Shown: positions 8,585-17,454, counted from the stretch's first letter. The stretch is 64,000 nucleotides of DNA from Rhodococcus yunnanensis NBRC 103083 (GCF_001895005.1 NZ_BCXH01000018.1:62001-126000), one strand, 5' to 3'. Notes: a model not told the origin generated them from the sequence alone. Numbers and translations are program-made.

Positions 8585-8702
8585 ATGAGCATCATCGATG
8601 TCGTGCGGGGGGACATCACGACCGTGCGCATCGATGCCGGCGACGTGGGTCATTCGCACGGCCGGGCCACGCTACTTCGCGCACGAGAATCGGCAGACTG
8701 AC
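8585..8702 (+). pseudogene. Remnant of a macrodomain (O-acetyl-ADP-ribose deacetylase-like) gene
   Basis: The ATG at 8585, two bases after the glycohydrolase stop, opens MSIIDVVRGDITTVRIDA. This is the conserved first strand of macrodomain deacetylases (compare VVQGDITKL-x-VD in YmdB). The NAAN loop and about 50 following residues are missing. From 8643 a different frame reads TWVIRTAGPRYFAHENRQTD, matching the later macrodomain segment V-(V/I)-H-T-V-G-P. So one gene has suffered an internal deletion with a frame change, leaving about 40 codons. The rest of the domain is gone before the nrtR terminus at 8720. Operon position beside an ADP-ribosylglycohydrolase supports the identification. It cannot be functional. 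Confidence 0.7.
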
Positions 8703-8719
8703 GTCGGCTCGATCGCGAT

Positions 8720-9391
8720 TCAGCTTCGCAGCATGGCCGCAGCCGATTCGGGCAGTGCTGCAGCCCCGCTTCGGCGATACACCTCTGCCGGGCGCCCACC
8801 CCCCGCGAGCGAGGTTTCACCGGTGGCAGTCAACGCTCCGAAGACGTGTCGCCGGAAGGTGTCCTTGGGTAGATCCTTGTCGAAGACCACCTCGTACAGT
8901 CTCCTGAGCTCGAGGAGTGTGAACCTGTCACCGAGGATCCCCGCCGGATCGACGCTCGAGGCGTACCGGTCGCGTAGATCCCGTACGGACAACGCCACCA
9001 TCGCACCGTGATCGAAAGCCAGTGAGGTCACCGGTTTTTCGTCGACGACGGCCACGAGTTCGACTTCGGATTCGACGATCCCCGGCGGTACCGCGGTACC
9101 GTGTGCCATCGAGAGCACCCATCCTCGCTCGTCGCGGTCCGGAGCGTCGAACATGCCGATCTGGTGAAAATCCAAGCCGCCGAGCCCTGCTTTGGTGCGC
9201 AGGGCTCGGTCGGCTGCATCGGCGAGGCGCTCGCCGGGGTGCAGGAATGTGCCGGGTAGGGCGGGCCCTCTCGGCGACGGCACCACAACGACCTTGACGG
9301 TTTCCTCGTGCACCGTCAACACAGCGACGTCGACGGCAACCGACGGCCTGGGGTAGTCGGTCAGGGCCTTGCCCGAGTCCTCGTTAGACAC
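8720..9391 (-). CDS. nrtR: NrtR-type Nudix-related transcriptional regulator
   Basis: A 223-residue protein with an N-terminal Nudix-like fold and a C-terminal winged helix. The N-terminal part has LPGTFLHPGERLADAADRAL where a catalytic Nudix box would need REx2EE; the acidic catalytic residues are replaced, typical of the ligand-sensing NrtR regulators rather than hydrolases. The C-terminal region (FTLLELRRLYEVV, then DTFRRHVFGAL) matches the NrtR winged helix. NrtR proteins repress NAD-metabolism and ADP-ribose genes and respond to ADP-ribose-type ligands. The GTG at 9391 has no clear Shine-Dalgarno. It is transcribed toward the glycohydrolase locus, and its own upstream region has a TTAGCGC half-site. 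Confidence 0.87.
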   Translation of the reverse strand: MSNEDSGKALTDYPRPSVAVDVAVLTVHEETVKVVVVPSPRGPALPGTFLHPGERLADAADRALRTKAGLGGLDFHQIGMFDAPDRDERGWVLSMAHGTAVPPGIVESEVELVAVVDEKPVTSLAFDHGAMVALSVRDLRDRYASSVDPAGILGDRFTLLELRRLYEVVFDKDLPKDTFRRHVFGALTATGETSLAGGGRPAEVYRRSGAAALPESAAAMLRS

Positions 9392-9408
9392 CGCGCAAGC
9401 TTAGCGCG
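9392..9408. promoter_or_regulatory. Possible second NrtR site before nrtR
   Basis: CGCGC-aagctta-GCGCG forms a 5-bp inverted repeat and contains one exact TTAGCGC half-site shared with the strong palindrome at 7588. It touches the nrtR GTG, consistent with autorepression. The second half is imperfect. Confidence 0.35.
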
Positions 9409-9424
9409 TTGCTGATCTATCAGG

Positions 9425-10702
9425 TCACAGGTCGAACAGTGCCGGCTCCTCCAGTTGTTCGAACAGTGAAATCTGTTGCGCCTTCGGCGGAGTCGGCGGC
9501 GCTGGGGTGAATGCGTGCGCCAGACTGTCCGCGACATGGGCCCAACTCATGGCGAGGGTGTCGCACATGACGGCAGCCCGGATCCGGCGTTCGTCGCCGA
9601 GGCGGTGGGCGTGATCGCGAAATCTGCGCTCCGAGTATCGGGCTCGTTCGACGAGTTGCTCGATGTCTTGCTTGCGGCACATCGCTTCCACGGTGGCCGA
9701 GTCCACAGGGCCGCGCGTGAGCTCGCACGCTGCACGCAAGGTTCCGAGGGTCCCGCTGTCGTCCGACCACGAGACCGTGGACACCGGTTCCGGATGGCGA
9801 TGTTCGGGGTCGAAGACGGTGCCTCCGAGTTCGGCGGCGAAGGGGCGATCGATCGAGTCGACGAACAAGCCGAGATGAAACAGCATCGACGTCAGATGCC
9901 GCGGAACGTATGTCTGAGTGGCCACGGCGATTCCGGCGAACAGTTGGTCGCCCGCGACGGCGAACGTGATGTTCCGCCAGCGAGTGTTCAACCAGGAAAG
10001 CTTGCGGGACAACGACGCCGATATCGAGACCCCGGAGACGAGCGGAGCATGCAGCCGAACCGAATTGGCGTCGGGGCCGAAGCATACGTGCAGGGGTAGT
10101 GCGAACCCGTCGATCCGGATGTCGCCGTTGTTTTCCTGTCGTACCTCGACGCCGGGAGCAGACGCGACGGTGTCCAGAATCAGTGCCCGTAGATGGTCGA
10201 TGTCGATCGGCAGTGTCGTGGTGGTGTCCGGGCGTTGGTGATCGGTCGCTGTTCGGAACTGTCGATCGTCGCGCCCCTCACAATCGGCTGAGAGAAACGC
10301 AGGATGCGGTACGTGCCAAGCCTCGCGAAACAATCGGACTATCAGGGTGGCCAACTCGGATGCCGTCCTCGTCCGCCGTTGCATCGATCTGCTGATCAGA
10401 GTGTTCCGCTCGGTACGTTCGGCGGGCACGGTCCATCCCAGTTCGACGAGTAACTCGTCGTTGCCCGCACCCGAGTCGGCGCCGTCGCACAGGTAGCTGT
10501 CCAGGACGGCGGTGGACTCGATGACGCCGTCCGGGCTGCAGCGCAGCCGGACCCACGGTGAGTCACCGTCACCGCGATCGATCCCGGACTCGGCGACGAT
10601 GTCGAGCCGATCCCGCGGACGCAGTGCCGACAGGAACGATGCCAGATCGTCGGTGTACGAGGCCCACGCACTCTCGATGGAAATGTGGAGTCGGTCGTTC
10701 AT
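9425..10702 (-). CDS. TY-Chap-like protein (YbjN/CesT-type peptide-binding fold)
   Basis: A 425-residue cytoplasmic protein of an actinobacterial family with predicted T3SS-chaperone/YbjN-like domains. An N-terminal domain (to about residue 140) contains ELGWTVPAER and LFREAWHVPHPAFLSA. A central alpha/beta domain (about 170-300) contains LSWLNTRWRNITFAVAG. A helical C-terminal region (about 330-410) resembles MCDTLAMSWAHVADSL. The N- and C-terminal regions are shared with the protein at 35642-36595, which has REVWNVPHPSFLSA and a similar terminal helix set. Members are suspected peptide-binding chaperones; no function is proven. The ATG at 10702 follows GGGAGGG. It lies 33 bp upstream of nrtR on the same strand. 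Confidence 0.72.
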   Translation of the reverse strand: MNDRLHISIESAWASYTDDLASFLSALRPRDRLDIVAESGIDRGDGDSPWVRLRCSPDGVIESTAVLDSYLCDGADSGAGNDELLVELGWTVPAERTERNTLISRSMQRRTRTASELATLIVRLFREAWHVPHPAFLSADCEGRDDRQFRTATDHQRPDTTTTLPIDIDHLRALILDTVASAPGVEVRQENNGDIRIDGFALPLHVCFGPDANSVRLHAPLVSGVSISASLSRKLSWLNTRWRNITFAVAGDQLFAGIAVATQTYVPRHLTSMLFHLGLFVDSIDRPFAAELGGTVFDPEHRHPEPVSTVSWSDDSGTLGTLRAACELTRGPVDSATVEAMCRKQDIEQLVERARYSERRFRDHAHRLGDERRIRAAVMCDTLAMSWAHVADSLAHAFTPAPPTPPKAQQISLFEQLEEPALFDL

Positions 10703-10854
10703 ACGGATGCCCTCCCGTCGACGAGCGGCTGAATCCGCCCGTCGGAAAGGACACTAGCGATGGGGTCCGACAGCATTTCGTGGCTTCGCCGCCCGTGCGC
10801 GGGTGGAACATTCCGCGGTCACCGGAGCGCTCACGGGTAGCGACACCGCAGCGC

Positions 10855-11604
10855 CTAGTTCTCGCAGCCGACGCCGTCCCCGTCGCGATCGAGTTTCGAA
10901 CTGTAACCCGGCTCGCCCGCGTAGATCGGTGCGGCTCCCGCCGCGCGGACGGCAGAACAATTCGCGTAGGACACGTATGACGGTGCCTCGGGCACAGCTG
11001 CCAGAGGGGCAGGGGCAGGGGCATAGACGGGCGCGGGCTCGGGAACATAGGCAGGTTCGGGAGCCGGCGGCGGTACGTAGGGTGCCGGAGTGGTCGGTAC
11101 TGCCTCGTACACGGTCACGGCTTCCGGAGTCGGTGCGAGTGTTGTCGGGGGAGCGGTCGTGGTTGCCGGAGCCGTTGTGGTTGCCGGAGCGGTCGTGGTT
11201 GCCGGAGCCGTTGTGGTCGGCTTGGTCGTCGTCGGGGGCGCGGTAGTCCTCGCTACTTCGGCGAGTGTGGGCACGCTCACCACACCGGCGGGCGTGGTCT
11301 CGGTGGTGTCCGGCGTCGGAGTCAGGACGGCAAACGCGATCAGCGCGGGGAGCGCTGCCACTGCCGGCGCGGCCCAGATCATTCGACCTCGCGACGGCTT
11401 GCTGAACAGGTACAGCCCACCGGCCGCGGCGATGCACAGGCCGAGAATCAGTCCCACGATCGACAGGTCGATCGCGGCGGCCAATACGAACAGCGCACCG
11501 AGAACAAGGGCAACCCAGGCGACGATCTTGCCGAGGAGGGGGCGTGGACGCTCGGGGCGATCGGCGCCGGGAAAGACGTAGGGCTGCGAAAACGGATCGG
11601 TCAT
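10855..11604 (-). CDS. Membrane protein with Excalibur calcium-binding domain
   Basis: A 249-residue protein with an N-terminal cytoplasmic patch, three hydrophobic segments between about residues 25 and 100 (for example IVAWVALVLGALFVLAAAI), then a long extracytoplasmic linker of Thr, Pro and Ala, and a C-terminal Excalibur domain ending KLDRDGDGVGCEN. The D-x-D-x-D-G-x-x-C-E loop binds calcium in this family, and a Cys pair (NCS...GCE) probably forms a disulfide. The linker contains near-perfect TTTAPA repeats, encoded by an 18-bp tandem repeat around 11145-11220. Excalibur domains sit on surface proteins and nucleases. The ATG at 11604 follows GAGGAC. Confidence 0.87.
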   Translation of the reverse strand: MTDPFSQPYVFPGADRPERPRPLLGKIVAWVALVLGALFVLAAAIDLSIVGLILGLCIAAAGGLYLFSKPSRGRMIWAAPAVAALPALIAFAVLTPTPDTTETTPAGVVSVPTLAEVARTTAPPTTTKPTTTAPATTTAPATTTAPATTTAPPTTLAPTPEAVTVYEAVPTTPAPYVPPPAPEPAYVPEPAPVYAPAPAPLAAVPEAPSYVSYANCSAVRAAGAAPIYAGEPGYSSKLDRDGDGVGCEN

Positions 11605-11821
11605 GGGGGTCCTCGTATCGGCCTGTGGGTGCGGCGCTACGAGCGTGCGCGGCGCACAGGCTCGAAGCCGGCAATGACCGACGCGGGATTCTTCACGAGA
11701 AGTCGTTGCTTGTGACTACGAGCACGTTGTCGCTGCCCGGCCCGCCGCCGTTACAGATCGCGGAGTGCGCGGGCCATGCGGGCGTGGTTACAGTGCGTAC
11801 GTCGTTTACAGCGGCGACCGA

Positions 11822-13000
11822 CTACGCGAACACGGGCGGCGGAGCCGCGTCATCCCCGTCCTCAATTCCGTCCTCATCGCCGTCGTCATCCCAGTCCCCG
11901 AACGGTTCTGCACGCTCGACGCCTGCGAGGACGGCGCGGCGCAGAGCCGGCGGAACTTCCAGTGAATCGTCGACTCGCACCAGGACGCCCTGTTCCTGGA
12001 GGGCGCGGACTCGATAGTCGATCAACTGAGCGGTTCGCAGGTCCTCGCCTTCGAGGCCGTCGTAATCTTCCTCGGGATTGTCGAGGGGGAGGTCCTCGGT
12101 CATCGCTGCCAGCAGAGTCTGAATCGCGAAGGAGTTGGACAGTGCCATCGACACGTCCTCCTCGCTCAGACTCAGCTGATGGCGAATGTGCTGTGTCAGC
12201 ACCTCTCTGAGTGTGTCCACCGATCGAGAACGATAGCTGTCGGCGCTCGGCCCCGGCACGACGTCGGTTCCTTCCACCTGCAGGACGTCGGATGCGATCG
12301 CAGCCGCCCACTGATCGAGCGATGCGAGGTCGGCGGGCGAAGGGTCATGGTCGTGGTCATGGTCGGCGTCGTGGTCGTGGTCGTCGAGCGCCGTCGACAG
12401 TTCTTCGACGCCGGCCACCGGGATCCCCGCACCGACGCGTTCGACGAGTGCGTCCACACCGACCACGAGTGGCAACGCCAGCAAAGCGGCCGATTCGGCC
12501 TCGATGGCGATCTCGGGCAGTTCGACGTCCTCGGGATCCAGCACATCGGGGTCGCTGTCGATGAAGTCGGTGAGATCTTCCATGCAGTGCGAGAAGTCCT
12601 CGTCGGTGCCGGTCCAGCGGTCGGTCTCGTCCAGGAAGGTGAGGAATTCGAGCAGTGTCACGACGATGTTGGTCGCGGCAGCTGCGCCGTTCTCTTCGTC
12701 GGAGTCCTCGATGCGCTCGACGGCGTCGACGATGAAGTGTGCGTCGTTGGGGGTCCACGACGTGACCGAGAATCCAGGGTTCGCGCGGTCGATCTGAGTC
12801 AGCGTGGTGCGTACCAGGCCGACCACGCGTTCCGCGTGTCGGCCCAAGTCGCGATCGGTCAACCACGCGCCGAAGTCCTCGAGAACGCCCGCAGGGAATG
12901 TGGGTAGATGCGAGCCCGTCGACGACTGCTGACGGCGCTGACGAGCCTTGGTCTTGGCTGCGCGCTTCTGTCCCCGACTTGCCGGTCCCTTGGATCCCAT
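11822..13000 (-). CDS. Hypothetical protein with basic N-terminus and His/Asp-rich segment
   Basis: A 392-residue protein I do not recognise. Residues 1-30 are strongly basic (GQKRAAKTKARQRRQQ), as in nucleic-acid-binding tails. The body is mostly helical and acidic. Residues 206-219 alternate Asp and His (DHDHDADHDHDHD), a likely metal-chelating loop encoded by a simple repeat near 12341-12385. The C-terminus is acidic (WDDDGDEDGIEDGDD). The start at 13000 was chosen because upstream in-frame sequence is low-quality arginine-rich translation. It stands alone between the dicarboxylate symporter and the Excalibur gene, all on the same strand. Confidence 0.75.
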   Translation of the reverse strand: MGSKGPASRGQKRAAKTKARQRRQQSSTGSHLPTFPAGVLEDFGAWLTDRDLGRHAERVVGLVRTTLTQIDRANPGFSVTSWTPNDAHFIVDAVERIEDSDEENGAAAATNIVVTLLEFLTFLDETDRWTGTDEDFSHCMEDLTDFIDSDPDVLDPEDVELPEIAIEAESAALLALPLVVGVDALVERVGAGIPVAGVEELSTALDDHDHDADHDHDHDPSPADLASLDQWAAAIASDVLQVEGTDVVPGPSADSYRSRSVDTLREVLTQHIRHQLSLSEEDVSMALSNSFAIQTLLAAMTEDLPLDNPEEDYDGLEGEDLRTAQLIDYRVRALQEQGVLVRVDDSLEVPPALRRAVLAGVERAEPFGDWDDDGDEDGIEDGDDAAPPPVFA

Positions 13001-13137
13001 GCTCGTCAGCCTATCGGGCGTGGTTCGGCGACGCGGTCGCAGTGGCGCGACACGGTTGTGGCCAGAACGGTATCGATGGTCCGCGGCAACCGTGCGTCGG
13101 CTGCCGCGGACCATCGATGCGGAAGGGAAGCTGTTGT

Positions 13138-14547
13138 CTACGTTGCCAATTGAGACTCACGCTTCGGTTCGACGTTCTCGTCGTCGGCAAACGGATCGCC
13201 GTTGCGCGGGCTGTTGTACCGGTCGAGGTCGAGGATGCCTTCACGTTTGGCGACGATGGTCGGCACCAGTGCCTGACCGGTGACGTTGACAGCCGTGCGG
13301 CCCATGTCGACGATCGGTTCGACAGCCAGCAGCAGACCGACACCGGCGAGCGGCAGTCCCAGTGTGGACAGCGTCAGTGTCAGCATGACGGTGGCGCCGG
13401 TGGTGCCCGCGGTTGCTGCCGAGCCGATCACGGACACGACGATGATCAGCAGGTAGTCGGTGAACGTCAATCCCACACCGTAGAACTGTGCGACGAAGAT
13501 CGCGGCGATCGCGGGATAGATTGCGGCGCAACCGTCCATCTTGGTCGTCGCTCCGAGAGGAACTGCGAACGACGCGTACTCCCGCGGGACTCCGAGGTTG
13601 CGTTCGGTGACGCGCTCGGTCAGTGGCAGGGTGCCGATGGAGGATCGGGACACGAATCCGAGTTGCGTCGCAGGCCATACTCCGGAGAAGAAATTGCGTA
13701 CCGAAAGGCCATGAGCGCGAACGATGATCGGGTAGACGACGAAGAACACGATCGCGAGACCCACGTAGACGGCGACAGTGAACACGCCCAGCGACCCGAT
13801 TGCGTCCCAACCGTACGTGGCGACAGCGTTCGCGATGAGTGCGGCGGTGCCGATCGGTGCGAGTCGGATGATCCACCACAGAACCTTCTGCACGATAGAG
13901 AGCAGGGAGGCGTTGAACGTCAGGAACGGTTCGGCTTTGTCGCCGATCTTCAGTGCCGCGATACCGATTGCTGCTGCGACGACCAGGAGCTGCAGGATGT
14001 TGAAGCTCAGTGATGTGGTGGCGGTACTGGCGAACCCGTCCCCGGCCGCCTGCGTGGTGACCGTCGTCTTCGAGCCGAGAGCGAAGAAATTGTTCGGGAC
14101 GAGTCCGGTCAGGAACGACCACCACGAGCCGACGCTGCTCGGATCCTTGGCCGAGGATGCCTCGACACCGGTCCGTGAACCAGGCTGTGCGACAAGGCCG
14201 ATCACGATGCCGATGATCACGGCGATGAACGCCGTGATCGCGAACCACAGCAGCGTCTGGATCGCCAGCCGCGCGGCGTTGGCGACCTGGCGGAGATTGG
14301 CGATGGACGAGACGATCGCGGTGAACACCAGAGGTACGACTGCAACGGTGAGCAGTTTGACGTAGCTCGAACCGATGGTGGCCACTGTGCCGACGAGCCA
14401 GTTGTCGTTTCCGTCGGCGGCGTCGGGCATGGAACGCGCGATCAGGCCGAGAACGACGCCGAGGATCAACCCGGCGACGATCTGTGGCCCGAACGACTTG
14501 GCCCACGTGGGCACGCGGGAAGTACGGGTAGCGCTGGGCGCAGACAT
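13138..14547 (-). CDS. Dicarboxylate/amino acid:cation symporter (DAACS family)
   Basis: A 469-residue membrane transporter related to DctA and GltP with about eight transmembrane helices plus two re-entrant hairpins. Family hallmarks: the serine-rich hairpin SRSSIGTLPLTERV, the TKMDGCA motif (NMDG in other members) in helix 7, GTTGATVMLTLTLSTLGLPLAG in the second hairpin, and VDMGRTAVNVTG in helix 8 with the substrate-coordinating Asp and Asn. It should import a C4-dicarboxylate or acidic amino acid with sodium ions or protons. The ATG at 14547 follows AAAGGG. It is transcribed alone; the 150-bp upstream region holds its promoter. Confidence 0.92.
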   Translation of the reverse strand: MSAPSATRTSRVPTWAKSFGPQIVAGLILGVVLGLIARSMPDAADGNDNWLVGTVATIGSSYVKLLTVAVVPLVFTAIVSSIANLRQVANAARLAIQTLLWFAITAFIAVIIGIVIGLVAQPGSRTGVEASSAKDPSSVGSWWSFLTGLVPNNFFALGSKTTVTTQAAGDGFASTATTSLSFNILQLLVVAAAIGIAALKIGDKAEPFLTFNASLLSIVQKVLWWIIRLAPIGTAALIANAVATYGWDAIGSLGVFTVAVYVGLAIVFFVVYPIIVRAHGLSVRNFFSGVWPATQLGFVSRSSIGTLPLTERVTERNLGVPREYASFAVPLGATTKMDGCAAIYPAIAAIFVAQFYGVGLTFTDYLLIIVVSVIGSAATAGTTGATVMLTLTLSTLGLPLAGVGLLLAVEPIVDMGRTAVNVTGQALVPTIVAKREGILDLDRYNSPRNGDPFADDENVEPKRESQLAT

Positions 14548-14698
14548 GAAGATGCCCTTTCGAGAAGAAGAGAAAACCGAGGAGTGCCTCGAATCGAAGG
14601 TGCTGCCGAGATCTGTCGGTCAGCGACAGATAGCGCTGGCCTGCAGACGTAGATCGACGTAGCGTCGACTGGTCAGGAGTGGCATCACTTACTGGAGA

Positions 14699-15376
14699 CT
14701 ACTCCGAGTATCGGTCCGAACTCCCAGCGGCCCGCGGCTCCAACAGCCGCTCCCAACCGGGCTGTCGGGGTGCTTGCATCGAGCGTGCGACCGTCGCGTG
14801 CGCGTCGTAGATGTCCGTTCGCCACAGAGCTGCGATGTCGACAACAACCATCGTCAAGTGCATCACGTTGTGATCGAACGCTTCGACAACGGCGTCGGGG
14901 TCCTCGCTGTCGTACCACCCGCCGACGGAATCGATGTAGTCGCCGACGATCTCGGCGCAATTCTCGATTTGCTGGACGCACAGATGGGTGTTGCCGCGGA
15001 GGATCGCCTTTATCGTCTCGTCGCTTGCGCCACCAGGCGCGGGCTGCCACTGTTCGGTCGTCGGCCCGTCCGGCCACGATCGGAGATCGGGCACCGAGTA
15101 ATTCACGTCCGGATGCTCGAAATCCATGTCGGGGTGCGCGGTGTACAGGTGGCACAGCTCGCGGAAGTGTTGTGCCACAAAGGACATGGTCACCAGCGAT
15201 CGAGTGCACAGCCCCGTCCAGTTCTGCTGGACGAACTCGCGATCGAAGTTGGCCATCGCGTCGCCGACCTTGGTCATCGCGGCGTACAGCTCCTGTCCTC
15301 GCCGGATGATCGACTCGATCGTGTCGTAGCCGCGAGTGTCGAGGTCGTCGTTGTAGGAATCGAAGGTAGATGTCAT
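14699..15376 (-). CDS. Hypothetical protein
   Basis: A 225-residue predicted cytoplasmic, largely helical protein that I do not recognise. Segments include YDTIESIIRRGQELYAAM, NWTGLCTRSLVTMSFVAQHF and a region rich in His, Asn and Glu (NTHLCVQQIENCAEIVGDY). It has no signal peptide or membrane helix. Codon usage matches its neighbours and the frame is long and clean, so it is very likely a real gene. The ATG at 15376 was preferred to a GTG 24 bases upstream because it starts a plausible N-terminus; neither has a strong ribosome binding site. It is flanked by the symporter and a VOC protein on the same strand. Confidence 0.75.
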   Translation of the reverse strand: MTSTFDSYNDDLDTRGYDTIESIIRRGQELYAAMTKVGDAMANFDREFVQQNWTGLCTRSLVTMSFVAQHFRELCHLYTAHPDMDFEHPDVNYSVPDLRSWPDGPTTEQWQPAPGGASDETIKAILRGNTHLCVQQIENCAEIVGDYIDSVGGWYDSEDPDAVVEAFDHNVMHLTMVVVDIAALWRTDIYDAHATVARSMQAPRQPGWERLLEPRAAGSSDRYSE

Positions 15377-15449
15377 GCGCGGCAAGGTAGTGCACCCCAC
15401 CGACAGAAAAGTCGACGAAAACTAGTGCGCACGAGTCAAAGTCAATACT

Positions 15450-15803
15450 TCAATAGTTCACTCGGAAGCCGCCGATGAGCGTGATGGTGTTGCCGTCCGG
15501 ATCCTCGACCGCGGAGAGACGGACGCCCTTGCTCGCGTCGACGATCTCTCCGGCTTCGATTCCGCGCCCGGTGATGTCCTCGATGTGCTTCTCGAGATCG
15601 TCGACGGCAAAGTTCAGCAGTCCCGATCCCGCGCGGGCGGCATCGACGGTCACCTGGACCCACCCTCGGCCGTGCACCTGCCATTCGACGAGTGTCGGCA
15701 TCGGGTTGTTGTCCGCGGGTCGCCCGATCAACGCTTCGTACCAGGCGTTCGCCCGGTCGATGTCCGAGACGGGCACTACCGCGAGCACATGTTCGACAGC
15801 CAT
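15450..15803 (-). CDS. VOC / glyoxalase-fold protein
   Basis: A 117-residue single vicinal-oxygen-chelate domain: EHVLAVVPVSDIDRANAWYEALIG at the start and the closing strand VEDPDGNTITLIGGF, which carries the usual metal-ligand position of the family. Such proteins are glyoxalases, ring-cleavage dioxygenases or resistance proteins; single small domains like this normally dimerise. It has a near-perfect ribosome binding site (GGAGGAATTC). It lies 70 bp downstream of the FAD monooxygenase and could be the last gene of the homogentisate-linked operon, but it may equally be independent. Confidence 0.85.
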   Translation of the reverse strand: MAVEHVLAVVPVSDIDRANAWYEALIGRPADNNPMPTLVEWQVHGRGWVQVTVDAARAGSGLLNFAVDDLEKHIEDITGRGIEAGEIVDASKGVRLSAVEDPDGNTITLIGGFRVNY

Positions 15804-15873
15804 GAATTCCTCCGATCGGGTCTGCCATCAGGTCATGAAGGCAGACCGGACCGACCGGCGAAAGTAATCGAAC

Positions 15874-17454
15874 TCAGGCGAACGTCCGCTTCAGATGCGC
15901 CAGAACACCCTCTGTCGTCGCAGGAGACTCTCGATGGCTCAGATACCCGTCCGGCCTGACGACGAATGCCGACTGCCCGTCGATTCCGTAGGCCTTGGCC
16001 AGTTCGCCGGCAGCGTCGACGATGACGGGTAGGACCGAATCGACCGGACTCGACACGATCAGATAGACGTCGAGAAGCCCGTGTGCGGCATCGACTGCAG
16101 CGGCCGCCAATGACTCCGACTCGTCGATCGAACCGTCCGCGTACAACAGCAGTGTGTGCTTGGTGCCGTCGAAGAGCTCGAACAATCGAATCGGATACGC
16201 CACGGAGTCGCGACGCAAACCCCGTGCGTCCGGCGCACGCTCACCCGGCTGTACTGTCGCCGATTCTTCGTCCGCCGCCGATACGATCGGGCTGCCTGCA
16301 TACGAGATCAGCAGCTGGGCCTGACGACGCATCGCCGTCTCGAACGAGTTCTCACCTGCGCCGATACCCTCTCGCGCGTTGCGCACCGTCATGCCGACGA
16401 TCTCTTCGCCGACGGGGCGACGCTCGGCGTCGTAGGTGTCGGTCAATCCCGGCGCTGCAACTCCGCGAACCGCGAGAGCGACTTTCCAGGCGATGTTGTG
16501 GGCGTCCTGAATCCCGGTGTTCATTCCCTGTGCGCCGGTGGGAGGGTGAATGTGTGCGGCGTCGCCCGCCACGAACACGCGCCCACGGCCGTAGGAGTCG
16601 ACGATTCGATGACTGATGCGGAACACCGAGGACCACCGCAAGTTCGATGCGGTCGTCGGTTCAGGAGACAACCGGTCGAGCACTGCTTGAATGTGCCGCA
16701 GTTCGGGGGCAGGGCCACCGGTGAACCCATGCACGATCGAATCGCCGCTGGCTGGCTCGGACAACTCCTCCGGCACGAGCATCGACATGCGGTAGCGCTT
16801 GTGGCCCGGTAGCGGGATGGCGACCAACAGATCGTCGCTTGAACCGTCGTCGGCGGTATGAGTACTGCGGACGCCGTAGCCGGTGGGCAGTGACCAATCG
16901 ACCTCCACGTCGCCGAGCATGTAGCCCTCGGCGAAGGCGCCGCCCTCGAACGACAGGCCGAGTTGCTTACGCACGACGCTGTGCGCGCCGTCGCAGCCGA
17001 TCAGATACCGAACCGCGGCGGTGGATCCATCGCTCAACGTTGCGGTCACACCGTCGTCGTCCTGCTCGAGGCCCGCGATCCCGACACCGCGCTCGACGAC
17101 CGTCCCCAACTCCGCGAGGCGCTCGGTGAGGATGCGTTCGGTCTCGTACTGTGGCAGACCGATGAACCAGTACGGTACATCCGGTGGCAACGACAATTCG
17201 ATTCGGCCGGTTTCCACACCGTTCTGGAACATGATCTGGCCGCGCATCTCGATGGAGGCGTCCAATATGGTCTTCAGCACGCCCATGTTCTCGAACAATT
17301 CGAGCGTCCGAGGCTGTACACCAACGGCTTTCGCATACTGAGGCGGTTCGAGAAGCGGATCGATGATGCGAGTGGCGATGCCGCGCCTCCGAAGTTCGAT
17401 AGCCGCCGTCAATCCGATCGGTCCAGCGCCTGCCACCAGAACTTCTGCGCTCAC
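15874..17454 (-). CDS. FAD-dependent aromatic-ring monooxygenase (PHBH/MhpA class)
   Basis: A 526-residue class A flavoprotein hydroxylase. It shows the N-terminal FAD motif GAGPIGLTAA, the central GCDGAHSVVRKQLG (DG motif) and GDAAHIHPPTGAQGMNTG (GD motif), then a C-terminal thioredoxin-like domain as in MhpA and phenol hydroxylase. It should use NAD(P)H and oxygen to hydroxylate a phenolic or aromatic acid. The GTG at 17454 follows GGTGGAGAT. It is downstream of SDR, transporter and FAD dehydrogenase genes on the same strand and next to a homogentisate pathway. My inference is that it forms homogentisate from a hydroxyphenylacetate-type intermediate, but the substrate is not shown by sequence. 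Confidence 0.88.
   Translation of the reverse strand: MSAEVLVAGAGPIGLTAAIELRRRGIATRIIDPLLEPPQYAKAVGVQPRTLELFENMGVLKTILDASIEMRGQIMFQNGVETGRIELSLPPDVPYWFIGLPQYETERILTERLAELGTVVERGVGIAGLEQDDDGVTATLSDGSTAAVRYLIGCDGAHSVVRKQLGLSFEGGAFAEGYMLGDVEVDWSLPTGYGVRSTHTADDGSSDDLLVAIPLPGHKRYRMSMLVPEELSEPASGDSIVHGFTGGPAPELRHIQAVLDRLSPEPTTASNLRWSSVFRISHRIVDSYGRGRVFVAGDAAHIHPPTGAQGMNTGIQDAHNIAWKVALAVRGVAAPGLTDTYDAERRPVGEEIVGMTVRNAREGIGAGENSFETAMRRQAQLLISYAGSPIVSAADEESATVQPGERAPDARGLRRDSVAYPIRLFELFDGTKHTLLLYADGSIDESESLAAAAVDAAHGLLDVYLIVSSPVDSVLPVIVDAAGELAKAYGIDGQSAFVVRPDGYLSHRESPATTEGVLAHLKRTFA

Noticed and set aside
12341-12385. Simple GGTCGTGGTCAT repeat considered as a CRISPR or regulatory repeat
   Set aside because: It lies inside a coding frame and encodes the His/Asp segment; there are no spacers.
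12898-14013. 371-codon plus-strand frame opposite the dicarboxylate symporter
   Set aside because: The symporter motifs on the minus strand are decisive.
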